From assembly GCF_009193265.1 (NCBI RefSeq), contig NZ_VZZZ01000001.1, positions 992,001 to 1,056,000 on the forward strand: a stretch of DNA of 64,000 nucleotides. Reading direction: 5' to 3'. Positions 1-7,650 of this stretch are shown here, in pieces. The translations under genes and the position numbers were made by a program. Source of the stretch: Marinobacter changyiensis. Its GTDB lineage: Bacteria; Pseudomonadota; Gammaproteobacteria; Pseudomonadales; Oleiphilaceae. A model generated the notes under the pieces. That model ran no database searches, was not told the DNA's origin, and saw nothing but the letters and a program-made list of their open reading frames with translations. Numbering within the stretch: the first letter of the stretch is position 1; the number at the start of each line of letters is the position of its first letter.

Positions 1-344
1 TGGTAGCTTTCCAATTCCTCCAGAGCATGCTCCTGGCCGGTTACAGTGATGGCAAGCTCGGCGTCGATGCGGTTACCCGGGTTGTCGATATACGCCCGAC
101 GCTGTTCACTGAAACTCTGTGACTGGTCTCTGGCGCTCTCCATGGCGTGCAGCAGGGAGCTGCTGTCCAGGGAAATACTGTACGCCCGGGCGACGCCCTT
201 GATTCCACTCTGGGCCTGGAAGGACCGCTCCCTGAAAAAGGTGCCAATTTGCTGCCACAGCGCAATGATCTGCTCTGTACCTCTGGCATTCGCCGGCGGT
301 AGGGCATTGCCGATATGCAACTTGATGGTTCTTGATGAAGCCAT
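1..344 (-). CDS. hypothetical protein, partial (runs off left edge)
   Basis: An open minus-strand frame starts at the ATG at 344 (MASSRTIKLHIGNALPP...) and stays open to the window edge, at least 114 residues. AGGAG lies at good spacing upstream. The visible part is hydrophilic and mostly helical in character (FFRERSFQAQSG; AMESARDQSQSF), with no signal peptide or membrane segment. I do not recognise the family. It is chosen over the overlapping frames because of the ribosome binding site and the natural composition. Confidence 0.55.
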   Translation of the reverse strand, partial: MASSRTIKLHIGNALPPANARGTEQIIALWQQIGTFFRERSFQAQSGIKGVARAYSISLDSSSLLHAMESARDQSQSFSEQRRAYIDNPGNRIDAELAITVTGQEHALEELESY

Positions 345-533
345 GGTTACTCCTTGAAACAGCGCCCGATTGAAGAGACGCGTCTAAACTCGAGTGTAGC
401 CGAAAACAGTTGCGCATGCTGCCGCTATTGGTGTAGCGGAATTGATCGTGGTCAATACATCTTGCTGAAACGTTTTCCAGCAGGTAGGGCTCCCTATTGG
501 GACCGGACGAATACCCGGAATCCCCCCATTGTT

Positions 534-911
534 TCAGCCAGCTGAAGGTAGATTGCCTCCCAGCATGTTTTCAACCACTGCCGCGTTATAGAAGGCTTCA
601 ACCGTCTGTATTTTATCGTTCCGGACACGAAACCAGACGGCAAGCCGCACATCCCCGATCGGTTCAAAGTTGGTCCGGTAATCCAGGATCGCGAACACGT
701 GCTCCCCGTCGGCACTGAGCTGACGGAGGATCAGGTCTTTCTGAATGGCAACCATACCGAATTGGTAGGCCAGCATGTCATCGGGGCTAAGGAAGCGCAT
801 ATTCGGCCCCACATATTCGAACCCCTCAGCAGCCAGCAAGGCCTTTGCCTCATCAAGACGCTGGGCATGGATATCAGCAATGTACTGGGCCACGATGTCT
901 TTTGGCTGCAT
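534..911 (-). CDS. SnoaL/NTF2-like domain protein
   Basis: A 125-residue single-domain protein with the layout of the SnoaL/NTF2 superfamily: an N-terminal helix pair (DIVAQYIADIHAQRLDEA), then strands including HVFAILDYRTNFEP and VWFRVRNDKIQTVEAFYN. Such small cone-shaped proteins are either isomerase/hydrolase-like or ligand binding; the exact role cannot be told. GGAG precedes the ATG. It lies just beyond the distal end of integron array A. A short degenerate relative of its central strand (ILDYRT) is found near 17.75 kb. Confidence 0.75.
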   Translation of the reverse strand: MQPKDIVAQYIADIHAQRLDEAKALLAAEGFEYVGPNMRFLSPDDMLAYQFGMVAIQKDLILRQLSADGEHVFAILDYRTNFEPIGDVRLAVWFRVRNDKIQTVEAFYNAAVVENMLGGNLPSAG

Positions 912-962
912 GAATAGACTCCACTTCTGGGATTAGGACGATTTGAATGCCAGGATTCGCGA

Positions 963-1087
963 AGATGCCAAAAAATTGCGAGCCCACTTCACCTGTATAC
1001 CAAAAAGCGGGCGGTGACACATGAGTTTGTGGGTACTATTTCCTGGAGCGCAGCTTTGCTGCGCTGAAGTGCCGCAATTTGTTATGC
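963..1087 (-). repeat. attC-like site, distal end of cassette array A
   Basis: On the minus strand the site opens with GCATAAC and continues AAATTGCGGCACTTC, which pairs with the outer arm at about 972-988 (AATTGCGAGCCCACTTC). The inner arm is a hairpin, GCGCAGC/GCTGCGC. The closing GTTRRRY box is degenerate. Length (about 125 bp) would suit a long VCR-type attC. Confidence 0.45.
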
Positions 1088-1174
1088 ATTGCGGGAAGAC
1101 TCGACGCTATGCCGGAGAACGGATACATGCTATCAATAAGGCATCACTGCAACGCTTGAAGCAGGTAACTAAAG

Positions 1175-2038
1175 ATGATCGTCCTCTGCAAACCCACTCT
1201 TGCAAGCTTGCCCGGGTTGAGTAAAGCGACTGGCCGCATTTCGCGGGCTATGGTCATACTAAGCTTGGTGTTCTATTGCACACCAGGGCTTTCACAAAGC
1301 TACGAAGGCCCGATGTCCATTGAAGACCGCTTGAAACACCCGAGCTCGACCGCGGTAGAGATGAACGACAGTGCCGTACTCTCACTCCTTGAAAAGACTT
1401 CCCCCTCAAAGCCACTCGATCTGTCAGGCAAGAAGCTTTATCGGCTGGCACTACCCGGGGTTGACCTTAAGAAATCCAGTTTCCGCTCCGCCCGGCTGAA
1501 TCACTCCAACTTTAGCGGAGCAGATCTTTCCGGGGCCGATCTGGGCGGGGCTGAAATGCTCGAATCCGATTTATCCGGTGCCAACCTCCAGGGCGCCAAC
1601 CTTTTCATGACGCAGCTTCTGAATTCGAACCTGGAAAATGCCGACCTGACCGGCGCACGGGCAGCTGCCAACTTTAATGGCGCCAACATGAGAGGGGCTA
1701 TTCTGATCGACGCGGATGCCAGCGCCGACATGGGCAACCAGTCCATGGGACTCCAGCGCGGCACATTCCAGAAGACGGACCTTGAGGGCGCGGATCTTTC
1801 CCGGGCCAAGTTGAGCCGAGTGGACATGCGATACTCAAACCTCAGGAAGGCCAATTTGAAGGGCGCCGACCTGACCCGCGCGGATTTGAGGGGTGCCGAC
1901 TTTTCCGGCGCAAACCTCACCAATGCCAACCTGACCGAAGCCAATATTGAACACACGGATTTTACCGGCATGACCGGACTGGATACCGTGGTCGGCCTGG
2001 ATACCGCCAAGGGCCTGAGGTTTGCGGTATTTGACTAG
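1175..2038 (+). CDS. secreted pentapeptide-repeat protein
   Basis: A 287-residue protein. An N-terminal hydrophobic stretch (MVILSLVFYCTPGLSQ) looks like a signal peptide; an alternative ATG at 1250 would place it at the true N-terminus. From about residue 85 there are tandem pentapeptide repeats of the A(D/N)LxX type (SGADLSGADLGGAEM, LKGADLTRADLRGADF), which form a right-handed quadrilateral beta-helix. Some family members mimic DNA or bind topoisomerases; an exported one more likely has a structural or binding role. It sits between array A attC-like sites but reads on the opposite strand to the other cassettes, so it would be a reversed cassette gene or an insertion. Confidence 0.8.
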   Translation: MIVLCKPTLASLPGLSKATGRISRAMVILSLVFYCTPGLSQSYEGPMSIEDRLKHPSSTAVEMNDSAVLSLLEKTSPSKPLDLSGKKLYRLALPGVDLKKSSFRSARLNHSNFSGADLSGADLGGAEMLESDLSGANLQGANLFMTQLLNSNLENADLTGARAAANFNGANMRGAILIDADASADMGNQSMGLQRGTFQKTDLEGADLSRAKLSRVDMRYSNLRKANLKGADLTRADLRGADFSGANLTNANLTEANIEHTDFTGMTGLDTVVGLDTAKGLRFAVFD

Positions 2039-2075
2039 AAACACGCAATTCGGACACCCACTCCCAAGCCACTGA

Positions 2076-2345
2076 TTAGTAGCGGCCTTTCAGATCGGTG
2101 TCCGGATTCTCCGTGATAGAAAAATAAATGTCCTCGCCCCTTACCTGAGCCCAGAGTGTTTTCCATGACCGAATAAAATTTTGCTGATCTGGGAGAAGCT
2201 GAAAACTTTCTTCGCTTGATCAGCTCAAGAGCGATATCGACTGCGTGCCCGAACTGTCCCAGTCGTTCCTATATTGAATCTGCGTGGTCCATGGTAACCC
2301 GCTATCAAGAATCCGTTTCAGGCGTTTTCCTTCAAAAAAGCTCAT
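2076..2345 (-). pseudogene. small cassette gene with in-frame TGA
   Basis: A minus-strand frame begins at ATG 2345 (MSFFEGKRLKRILDSGLPW) and is interrupted by TGA at 2222-2220 after about 41 codons. The same frame then continues without further stops (SSEESFQLLPDQQNF, then WAQVRGEDIYFSITENP) to TAA at 2076. The whole would make about 90 residues. The family is unknown. It starts about 20 bp after the attC at 2368-2416, as expected for a cassette gene. TGA from TGG (Trp) is the simplest reading. Confidence 0.5.
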
Positions 2346-2367
2346 CTTCACGAAGACTCCCTAAACA

Positions 2368-2416
2368 ATGTAACGCCCGCAATCACGCGCTTGTCGCGTG
2401 GATTGCATTGTTATTC
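2368..2416 (-). repeat. attC site
   Basis: Minus strand GAATAAC...GTTACAT, 49 bp, with nested arms AATGCAATCCACGCG / CGCGTGATTGC around a 5-nt loop (ACAAG). It lies downstream of the DUF4440 gene and just before the next cassette gene, as an integron recombination site should. Confidence 0.7.
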
Positions 2417-2481
2417 CACCCGTGACCTGCCCAGCCGACCGGTGTAGAACAACATGTCACGCTGGCCGGCTGACAGCGCCT

Positions 2482-2913
2482 TCATTGCGGAGTCCACGCA
2501 TCGATAGGCAGCTTCCAGTCAGCACCAGCATTTTTTATAACCAGAACAAATCGATTTTTTTGGGTATTTGATTCTGAATCGGTGATTAGAAGCTCGCCGG
2601 TAACCTATGCAAGATCAGAGTCACTTCCCGCATTTTGCATACGTATTTCGACATCCTGCGGTTCTGATGCGACAACGCCTTCCCAAAAACCTCGGATAGC
2701 ATCTTTTCCGCAAATCTTCGGCGATTTCGGCGCGATGATACAACCATCCTCAATGTAACTGTTGACCAGGTGATCAACATCTTTTGAAAGAATCGCTTTC
2801 GCGAATGCCTGATTCTTGGCATCCACCTCACCCAATAACCCATCGGCATTAACTGAAATGGGCAGTACCAGGACAAGAAGTATGGAGAAGATTGCGAAGT
2901 AGTTTTTGTGCAT
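2482..2913 (-). pseudogene. secreted DUF4440/SnoaL-like protein with internal TAG
   Basis: The start ATG at 2913 follows GGAGGAAAGGTG. The N-terminus MHKNYFAIFSILLVLVLPIS is a signal peptide cleaved near VNA. The domain continues NQAFAKAILSKDVDHLVNSY, then IIAPKSPKICGKDAIRGFWE. A TAG at about 2607-2605 follows DSDLA. The same frame resumes VTGELLITDSESN and ends LPIDAWTPQ at TGA 2484-2482, which is exactly the family's usual C-terminal part. The stop therefore most likely replaced a Tyr codon (DLAYVTGE). Cassette of array A, followed by the attC at 2368-2416. Confidence 0.75.
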
Positions 2914-3098
2914 CACCTTTCCTCCAGATAGAACCACGTTAGCTGCCTAATAGCTGACCACCATCCATGGATGGATACGCTGCTAACAGATAGCTTCACA
3001 GCTGGTGCCGCAAACACACTCATTGGCTCATTGTAGACCACACCGGCGGCACCGGTTCCACCAAACTCAGATGGTACCCGACCACTTATTACACTCCA

Positions 3099-3151
3099 CT
3101 AGTGTCCGGTCTGGCTCAGTAGGTTAACGAATTAGCCAGACGGGACACTAG
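3099..3151. repeat. 18-bp inverted repeat, MITE-like or terminator hairpin
   Basis: CTAGTGTCCGGTCTGGCT at 3099-3116 is repeated inverted with one mismatch (AGCCAGACGGGACACTAG) at 3134-3151, around a 17-nt centre. The right arm encodes the last residues of the adjacent GST-like gene, so the element may have replaced that gene's original 3' end. A related TAGTGTCCG...CCGGACAC pair occurs near 23.78 kb. It could serve as a terminator but lacks a clear T tract. Confidence 0.5.
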
Positions 3152-3887
3152 GGCCACCTTTCATCTTCAGCGTGTCGTCCACACGCTCCAAGTACGCAAG
3201 AATCGACCCATTCTCCGAAGCAGCATGCTTGAGCGGTGTCTCCAGCGGCGCCCGAACGATGTTGAAAAGGAATGCATAAACAGTCGCATCAAATGAGGTC
3301 ACCTTGTTACCTACCGCATACTTATGCTGGTCTAGCTGCCAAGCAATCGCAGTAAGATCCGCAGTGCCGGTGGCATACACCTCCGCCAATGGATAGCGAC
3401 CATAACCCTGCCCTGTAAGGCTTTTCCTAATGCCTTTTCGCGCTGCAGCCGCCACCAAGTGGCGAGCTACGGGCGGCACCATGCCGAAAAACGCGTCCCT
3501 GGTCTTCGGCCAGTATCTGTCGTCCATCCAACGTGAAAAGAGGATAGCGAAGTAAAGACTCTCCTCACACGTGCGTCGCAACATGTGACCAGAGGCTAAT
3601 TGAGCTTCGGAGAGCTGTCCGTCTAGCGGGTCACCGTACGTCTTCTTCAGGTACGTAAGGATGTTGCCACTGTCGGGAACACTGTGTGCCTTATCAATAA
3701 TGAATGGGAGCTTGCCCCTCGGCCCCTTGAAAGGAAGGGTGCTTTTGGTCTGGTAGGGAAGTTCTGCCAGACGACAGTAAATCTCCACCTTGAGGCAGAA
3801 CGGGCTTACATTCAAACCCCACCCTGGCGCAAATTGATGTATCTCGATCACGGCATCTCTCCGAGGCGGTGCGGGATAACAATACAC
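3132..3887 (-). CDS. glutathione S-transferase-like (FAXC/metaxin type)
   Basis: A 251-residue protein with a thioredoxin-like N-terminal half (GWGLNVSPFCLKVEIYCRLA, then GKLPFIID and PDSGNILTYLKKTYGDPLD) and an all-helical C-terminal half ending SFDATVYAFLFNIV. This matches the GST relatives named failed-axon-connections/metaxin. Substrate is unknown. The codons before VIEIHQFAPG may not be translated, as family members usually begin near that point. The last ten residues (GGPSVPSG) fall in an inverted repeat and look unnatural. It lies between attC-like sites and is probably a cassette of array A. Confidence 0.7.
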   Translation of the reverse strand: MYCYPAPPRRDAVIEIHQFAPGWGLNVSPFCLKVEIYCRLAELPYQTKSTLPFKGPRGKLPFIIDKAHSVPDSGNILTYLKKTYGDPLDGQLSEAQLASGHMLRRTCEESLYFAILFSRWMDDRYWPKTRDAFFGMVPPVARHLVAAAARKGIRKSLTGQGYGRYPLAEVYATGTADLTAIAWQLDQHKYAVGNKVTSFDATVYAFLFNIVRAPLETPLKHAASENGSILAYLERVDDTLKMKGGPSVPSG

Positions 3888-3916
3888 CCATGTCTATAAA
3901 TTATCGGTGTTTTAGA

Positions 3917-4004
3917 AACTAACGTCTCAAATCACCGGCGGTAAAAAACAGAGCGACGAAGGAGCGGCGCTTTTTACCGTCCGAGTGCATTTTCTTTGTT
4001 ATGC
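3917..4004 (-). repeat. attC site
   Basis: Minus strand GCATAAC (4004-3998) to GTTAGT (about 3922-3917), 88 bp, with inner arms GGTAAAAA / TTTTTACC. The TAA of GCATAAC is the stop codon of the sulfotransferase gene, a signature of cassette genes. Confidence 0.75.
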
Positions 4005-4804
4005 CTGTATCAACCGTTTAACTTTCCCCTTTATTTTCTCGGCAATACCAATTCCTTTATTACTAAGAAGCTCATCAGCTTTATTGAAATCGGAAATGAA
4101 CTTCATTGCCCATTCTTTATTTATATATTTACTTTGTTTTTTTGTGGCTTGCTCTTTTGGCATTTCGGTTGATTCGATTTCTATACCAATAAAACTTGCT
4201 ATTTTTTCTATCGATTGAAAAAGATTATTACGTACATGATCAAAATCCATTTCAATGTAGTTACATCCACTAGCAGCTAAAGTGTACCTCCAAGATGAGT
4301 TATTGAGAATGGTTTCCCGAAGACATTTATCGATATGTTCGAAATCATATGTTGGGTTTTCGTTTACAGGTTTTTGACCAGATATCCATACTCCTGTTTG
4401 GCGAGCTATTGATAGTGATACGGCCTGTTTCAAAACGTCTTTTCTAGAGAGGAGAACATAATGAGCATTTGGAAATAATCTTACTAAATTATCAAACCCA
4501 CCAAACTGTTTAATGTGAGGGTAATGAATCTTTATTCCAAATACGCCGTTAGGTGATGTCCTCCGTTGCTGTATTTCAGTCATGATCCCTTGAAAGTCAT
4601 CTATCCCAAAGCGCCTTTTCCATCTCGCAAAATTCGAAGGATTCGTATACTCTAACGGAAATCCAAAACTACCTGTTTTATATAGCGCATGCCCTAGCAT
4701 ATGGCTTCCGCATCTTCCTGTTGAAGCGATTATTAAAATTTTCGATGGTTTTCTACTTTCGGAAAATCGTGGCTTTCTGAAAATTGATCTTCATACAGAT
4801 GCAT
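3999..4804 (-). pseudogene. Stf0-family sulfotransferase, frameshifted near the N-terminus
   Basis: The ATG at 4804 (after GGGGGAG) gives MHLYEDQFSESHDFPKVE, then a stop after HRKF. Adding one base to the A4 run at 4739-4742 restores KILIIASTGRCGSH, the 5'-PAPS binding loop, followed by MLGHALYKTGSFGFPLEYTN and the rest of a Stf0 sulfotransferase (IKIHYPH; the 3' PAPS region ALFPNAHYVLLSRKD). Stf0 enzymes transfer sulfate from PAPS to sugars or lipids. The gene is far more AT-rich than its neighbours and ends in the attC, so it is a captured cassette. A sequencing error or -1 slippage on AAAATTTT cannot be excluded. Confidence 0.75.
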
Positions 4805-4845
4805 TTTATCTCCCCCTTACTTAATTCTAGAACTGCATAATGCAG

Positions 4846-4893
4846 AGCTAACGTGCGCCGCTTGCGGCGTCACCATTAAGCGCCTTGTTAGCA
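4846..4893 (-). repeat. attC site (short)
   Basis: Minus strand GCTAACAAGGCGC ... GCACGTTAGC, about 48 bp, with a GCCGCAAGCGGC core hairpin. It overlaps the last codons of brnA, whose TAG stop lies in the closing GTTAGC box. Confidence 0.65.
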
Positions 4894-5117
4894 GCATCAG
4901 CTTCCAGGCGCTCAACCAGCCAGACCTTGATAATCGACTGTCTAGTGACACCTATTCGCGCTGCTTCACGATCCAACGCCTCTACAACCCAGGATGGAAA
5001 ATCAACGTTGATACGCTTCTGTTCCTGATTCACCCGACGCGCTGTCGAAAGGTCCAGATCGTCAACGACATCCTCTTTATCCGCATCAAACTTTTCGTCG
5101 AACTCTTCAACGTTCAT
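4848..5117 (-). CDS. brnA: BrnA-like antitoxin
   Basis: An 89-residue protein with an acidic N-terminus and a C-terminal ribbon-helix-helix (QKRINVDFPSWVVEALDREA, then RIGVTRQSIIKVWLVERLE). This is the BrnA antitoxin layout: it binds BrnT and represses the operon. It overlaps the 3' end of brnT. The last residues (GDAASGAR) are encoded inside the attC. Its partner toxin is broken by a stop, so this is now probably an orphan antitoxin. First cassette of array A. Confidence 0.8.
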   Translation of the reverse strand: MNVEEFDEKFDADKEDVVDDLDLSTARRVNQEQKRINVDFPSWVVEALDREAARIGVTRQSIIKVWLVERLEADAANKALNGDAASGAR

Positions 5118-5364
5118 AAAGCTCCACCTCTCTCTTGCGAGCCCGCCTGACGGAAATCAGGCGGATTCGCTCTTCTTTATAAGTAACGACAGCAGACCAA
5201 TGCTTTGCTCCTAACCGGCCAATGATGAGAAAGCGCGCTTCGCCTTCTGTTTTAGCCTGAATTTCCAAAAGATCAGGATCTTGCCAGAGCTAATGGGCCG
5301 CCTCGAAGTCAATTCCGTGCTTCGCAAGATTGGCCCTGCTCTTGTTGTCGTCGAACTCTTCCAT
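5107..5364 (-). pseudogene. brnT: BrnT-like toxin with internal TAG at codon 25
   Basis: The frame starts at ATG 5364 (MEEFDDNKSRANLAKHGIDF), hits TAG at 5292-5290, then continues in frame LWQDPDLLEIQAKT, RFLIIGRLGAKHWSAVVTY and RIRLISVRRARKREVELYE to TGA at 5107. This is the whole BrnT RNase fold (KHGIDF, DPDLLE, ISVRRAR). Only the one nonsense codon spoils it. A GGATAATTTATACT stretch just upstream may be its own -10 region. A weak internal restart after the stop would lack the first strand. Confidence 0.75.
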
Positions 5365-5424
5365 GAGTATAAATTATCCCTTTTTTACTCATCAGACAAA
5401 ATTTTTGGAGGGGTGGGTACAGCT

Positions 5425-5490
5425 GCTAACAGCAATTGGATAGAATGCTTTGCGATTGCAGAAATTTGACCGCTTCATGATTACGGTTTT
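5425..5490 (-). other. putative attI site of integron A
   Basis: The minus-strand GTTAGC box at 5430-5425 marks the junction with the first cassette. The sequence to its right (TAACAGCAATTGG...GATTGCAG) aligns with that at 47452-47490 (TAACAGCAACTAG...ATTGCA) next to the second integrase. Shared sequence on the integrase side of both junctions is what attI should show. It is degenerate and its exact limits are uncertain. Confidence 0.45.
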
Positions 5491-5595
5491 CCAAGCGCTG
5501 ACGCTTTATCCATAAATTTATAAAACAACAGCTTAGACCGCCACCCACATCGTTGCCATGCAATCATTGGACATCGGTGATCTGCTCCGCCAATA

Positions 5596-6226
5596 ATGCT
5601 GTATGAATATACACATACTGGCAAGGAGCCTTTACAGAGGCAAGGAAAGCAGCCCCGTCTGCGTGATCAGATTCGCGCTGCCATTCGTGTAAATCACTAC
5701 AACATCCGTACAGAGAAAACCTATTGGTACTGGACCAGCTATTTCATTCGTTTTCACCAGATGAAGCACCCCCGTGATATGGGGCCAACGGAAGTAAATC
5801 AATTCTTGACCTGGCTCGCGGTGCATCGCAATGTTGCTCCCGCAACGCAAGCTCAGGCGCTGAACTCTCTTGTGTGTTTATACACCAAAGTGATGGATAA
5901 GCCGCTCGGCGAGATCGGTGATGTCACTCGGTCGAAGACGCCTCGTAAGCTAGCGGTGGTGCTGTCCCATGACGAAGCATTTCGCATCATCGATCGGCTC
6001 GAAGAGCCCATCAAGCTAATTGCATCACTTATATACGGCTCCGGATTGCGGGTTACAGCGACTTGTCGCTTTCGCCCTGGCGCGCAAATATCCTGACGCC
6101 GGGCATTCTCTGGGATGGCAAAGGCTTTTGACATCACCAACACTGAGCACCGATAATCTTGGCAATATCTCTCCATCACCGCCATATATCGTCGGTCCAG
6201 AGGGAGTGCGCAGTCCGCTGGGGTAG
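5596..6226 (+). pseudogene. intI: integron integrase IntI, truncated and frameshifted (intI-A)
   Basis: Tyrosine recombinase of the IntI class. The N-terminal SAM-like domain ([20 protein letters not shown], then FLTWLAVHRNVAPATQAQAL) and the first catalytic Arg box (YGSGLRVT) are present. The frame then breaks. Downstream frames keep FALARKYPDAGHSLGWQ, which is the IntI-specific extra helix, and the family's C-terminal GVRSPLG, but the region with the second Arg, His and catalytic Tyr is missing. It cannot be active. It is about 75% identical by eye to intI-B. The ATG at 5596 overlaps a degenerate LexA-like box (CTGTATGAATATACAC), so the true start may lie downstream near AAGGAGCC. The array A cassettes read away from it. 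Confidence 0.85.
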
Positions 6227-6252
6227 TCGCCCTGGACTGTTGCCGCGGAGTC

Positions 6253-6279
6253 AAAACAAAGGGCCCCGCAGGGCCCTCA
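6253..6279 (-). terminator. intrinsic terminator of the 6294-6656 gene
   Basis: Minus strand AGGGCCC-TGCGG-GGCCCT followed by TTGTTTTG, about 15 bp after the stop codon. Confidence 0.65.
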
Positions 6280-6293
6280 AAGAACAATCGGGT

Positions 6294-6656
6294 TCAGGCA
6301 GTGCCCACTTGTTGCGAGGTTGGTCTGAACAGCATCGGGCTTACCTGCTGCTGCGGTTCAACCGCTTTGTACGCCGGTGCCTCGGCTACCTCAAAGACGT
6401 GGTAGGCCTCGGGGCCAAACGGATCGAGAGCGGTGTCCAGATACTGGTAACTGATGGGTACCGGGTCGCCCGAAAACACCACCACAAATTGCCGCTCTAC
6501 TACCGGAATGACGACGTTCAGTGGCTGTTCTACCCACAGGTAAACGCCTTTCTGGGAAACGAGGTACTCGCAGCGGACCACGCGGTACCCCTCACGGAGC
6601 TTCAGGGTGTTGGGTTCTTTGCCACACTCGAGACGGAACTTGTGAATCGTTTTCAT
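6294..6656 (-). CDS. conserved hypothetical protein (DUF7352-like)
   Basis: A 120-residue protein beginning MKTIHKFRLECGKEPNTLKL after AAGGAG. It is a beta-rich domain (VVRCEYLVSQKGVYLWVEQP, then VVFSGDPVPISYQYLDTALD) of a type I recall from small phage-associated and chromosomal hypotheticals. The function is unknown. The C-terminal 30 residues look less conserved. It stands alone between intI-A and nhaR, with its own terminator. Confidence 0.65.
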   Translation of the reverse strand: MKTIHKFRLECGKEPNTLKLREGYRVVRCEYLVSQKGVYLWVEQPLNVVIPVVERQFVVVFSGDPVPISYQYLDTALDPFGPEAYHVFEVAEAPAYKAVEPQQQVSPMLFRPTSQQVGTA

Positions 6657-6732
6657 GGCCGGTTCTCCTTCTGTGGAACACGACCTCATCATCCACAATC
6701 AATGAATCGAAAAGAACATGGTTTTTTCATGT

Positions 6733-7650
6733 TTATTGTTCGGTTTTTTCGATCTTATCGTCCAGTTCCGGTCGCTCACGCAGGAGCTCGGTCACTGCGG
6801 CGTTATAACTACCCCGAGCCCGTGTCACTCCATACAGGTTGTCCCTCACCTCCCGGATGCTGGCCACATGAACTACCTGGTACTGGCGACAAACTTCATC
6901 CCGGATAGCCGTAGGTGCGGCGAAATAACCCAGGCCCTCTCGGCCGAACACTTTGATCAGAGCACTGTCATCAACCTCGGCCACCACGTTCACCCGGACA
7001 TTCTGGCTGGAAAACCAGTTCATCAGCGCAGTGATGTAAGGTGCATCAAGAGACGTCGCCAAAAACGGTTGGCGATCAAGACTGGCGGGAAAGTCAGCGG
7101 ATAATTTAGCCGCCAGTTCCGGGGCTGCAAACAGCGACATCGAGGAGCTTGCCAGGCGGTGGGCGCGAAACTGGCTGGCTTCAGCCGAGGCGGGCTCGCG
7201 GTCAGTAAGGACAATGTCCAGCTCCCGCTGGCCAAGGCGTTTTAACAGTGCAGAGGTGTCGCCGGTACGGCAGCTCAGCCGTACCTCACGGGGAAGGGAC
7301 AGGGCAGGCTCCGTCAAATGGAAGGCAATCAACTTGTGAATCGAGGCTGCAATGCCGACTGACAGGTTCAGAGGTCTGTTTGCGGGTGGCTCTCGAAGCA
7401 CATCCGTCAACGCCTGGGCGGTCTGGAACATCTCGTCCGCGTAACCAAAAACGGTTTGCCCGAAATCGGTCAGTTGCAGGGCCCGGTTGGCGCGTCGGAA
7501 CAGGGCGTTGCCCAGGGCGGATTCGAAGGTTGCCAACTGACCACTGAGGGTTTGCGGTGTCAGCTCAAGACTCTCTGCCGCTCGAACGATGGAGCCGTCA
7601 CGGGCAATTACCCAGAAATAATAGAGGTGGCGCAAGTTCAGGTTAATCAT
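6733..7650 (-). CDS. nhaR: NhaR-like LysR-family regulator
   Basis: A 305-residue LysR-type regulator. The N-terminal winged HTH begins LNLRHLYYFWVIARDGSIVR, with AESLELTPQTLSGQLATFE as recognition region, which is the pattern of NhaR (sodium-responsive activator of Na+/H+ antiporters) rather than typical LysR. The substrate-binding domain follows (about residues 95-295). Its ATG overlaps the TGA of the upstream Kef-type antiporter gene (ATGA), so the two are translationally coupled and NhaR probably responds to the ions this antiporter handles. Confidence 0.85.
   Translation of the reverse strand: MINLNLRHLYYFWVIARDGSIVRAAESLELTPQTLSGQLATFESALGNALFRRANRALQLTDFGQTVFGYADEMFQTAQALTDVLREPPANRPLNLSVGIAASIHKLIAFHLTEPALSLPREVRLSCRTGDTSALLKRLGQRELDIVLTDREPASAEASQFRAHRLASSSMSLFAAPELAAKLSADFPASLDRQPFLATSLDAPYITALMNWFSSQNVRVNVVAEVDDSALIKVFGREGLGYFAAPTAIRDEVCRQYQVVHVASIREVRDNLYGVTRARGSYNAAVTELLRERPELDDKIEKTEQ

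Noticed and set aside
1021-1224. 67-codon plus frame before the pentapeptide gene
   Set aside because: It runs through the attC-like palindrome and has no ribosome binding site or recognisable domain.
2605-5292. In-frame TAG codons as recoding (pyrrolysine or amber suppression)
   Set aside because: No pyl genes or suppressor tRNA are visible, another array gene has TGA instead, and the neighbouring genes end normally at TAG (brnA, the IS-side 44520 gene). Simple nonsense mutation is the better reading.
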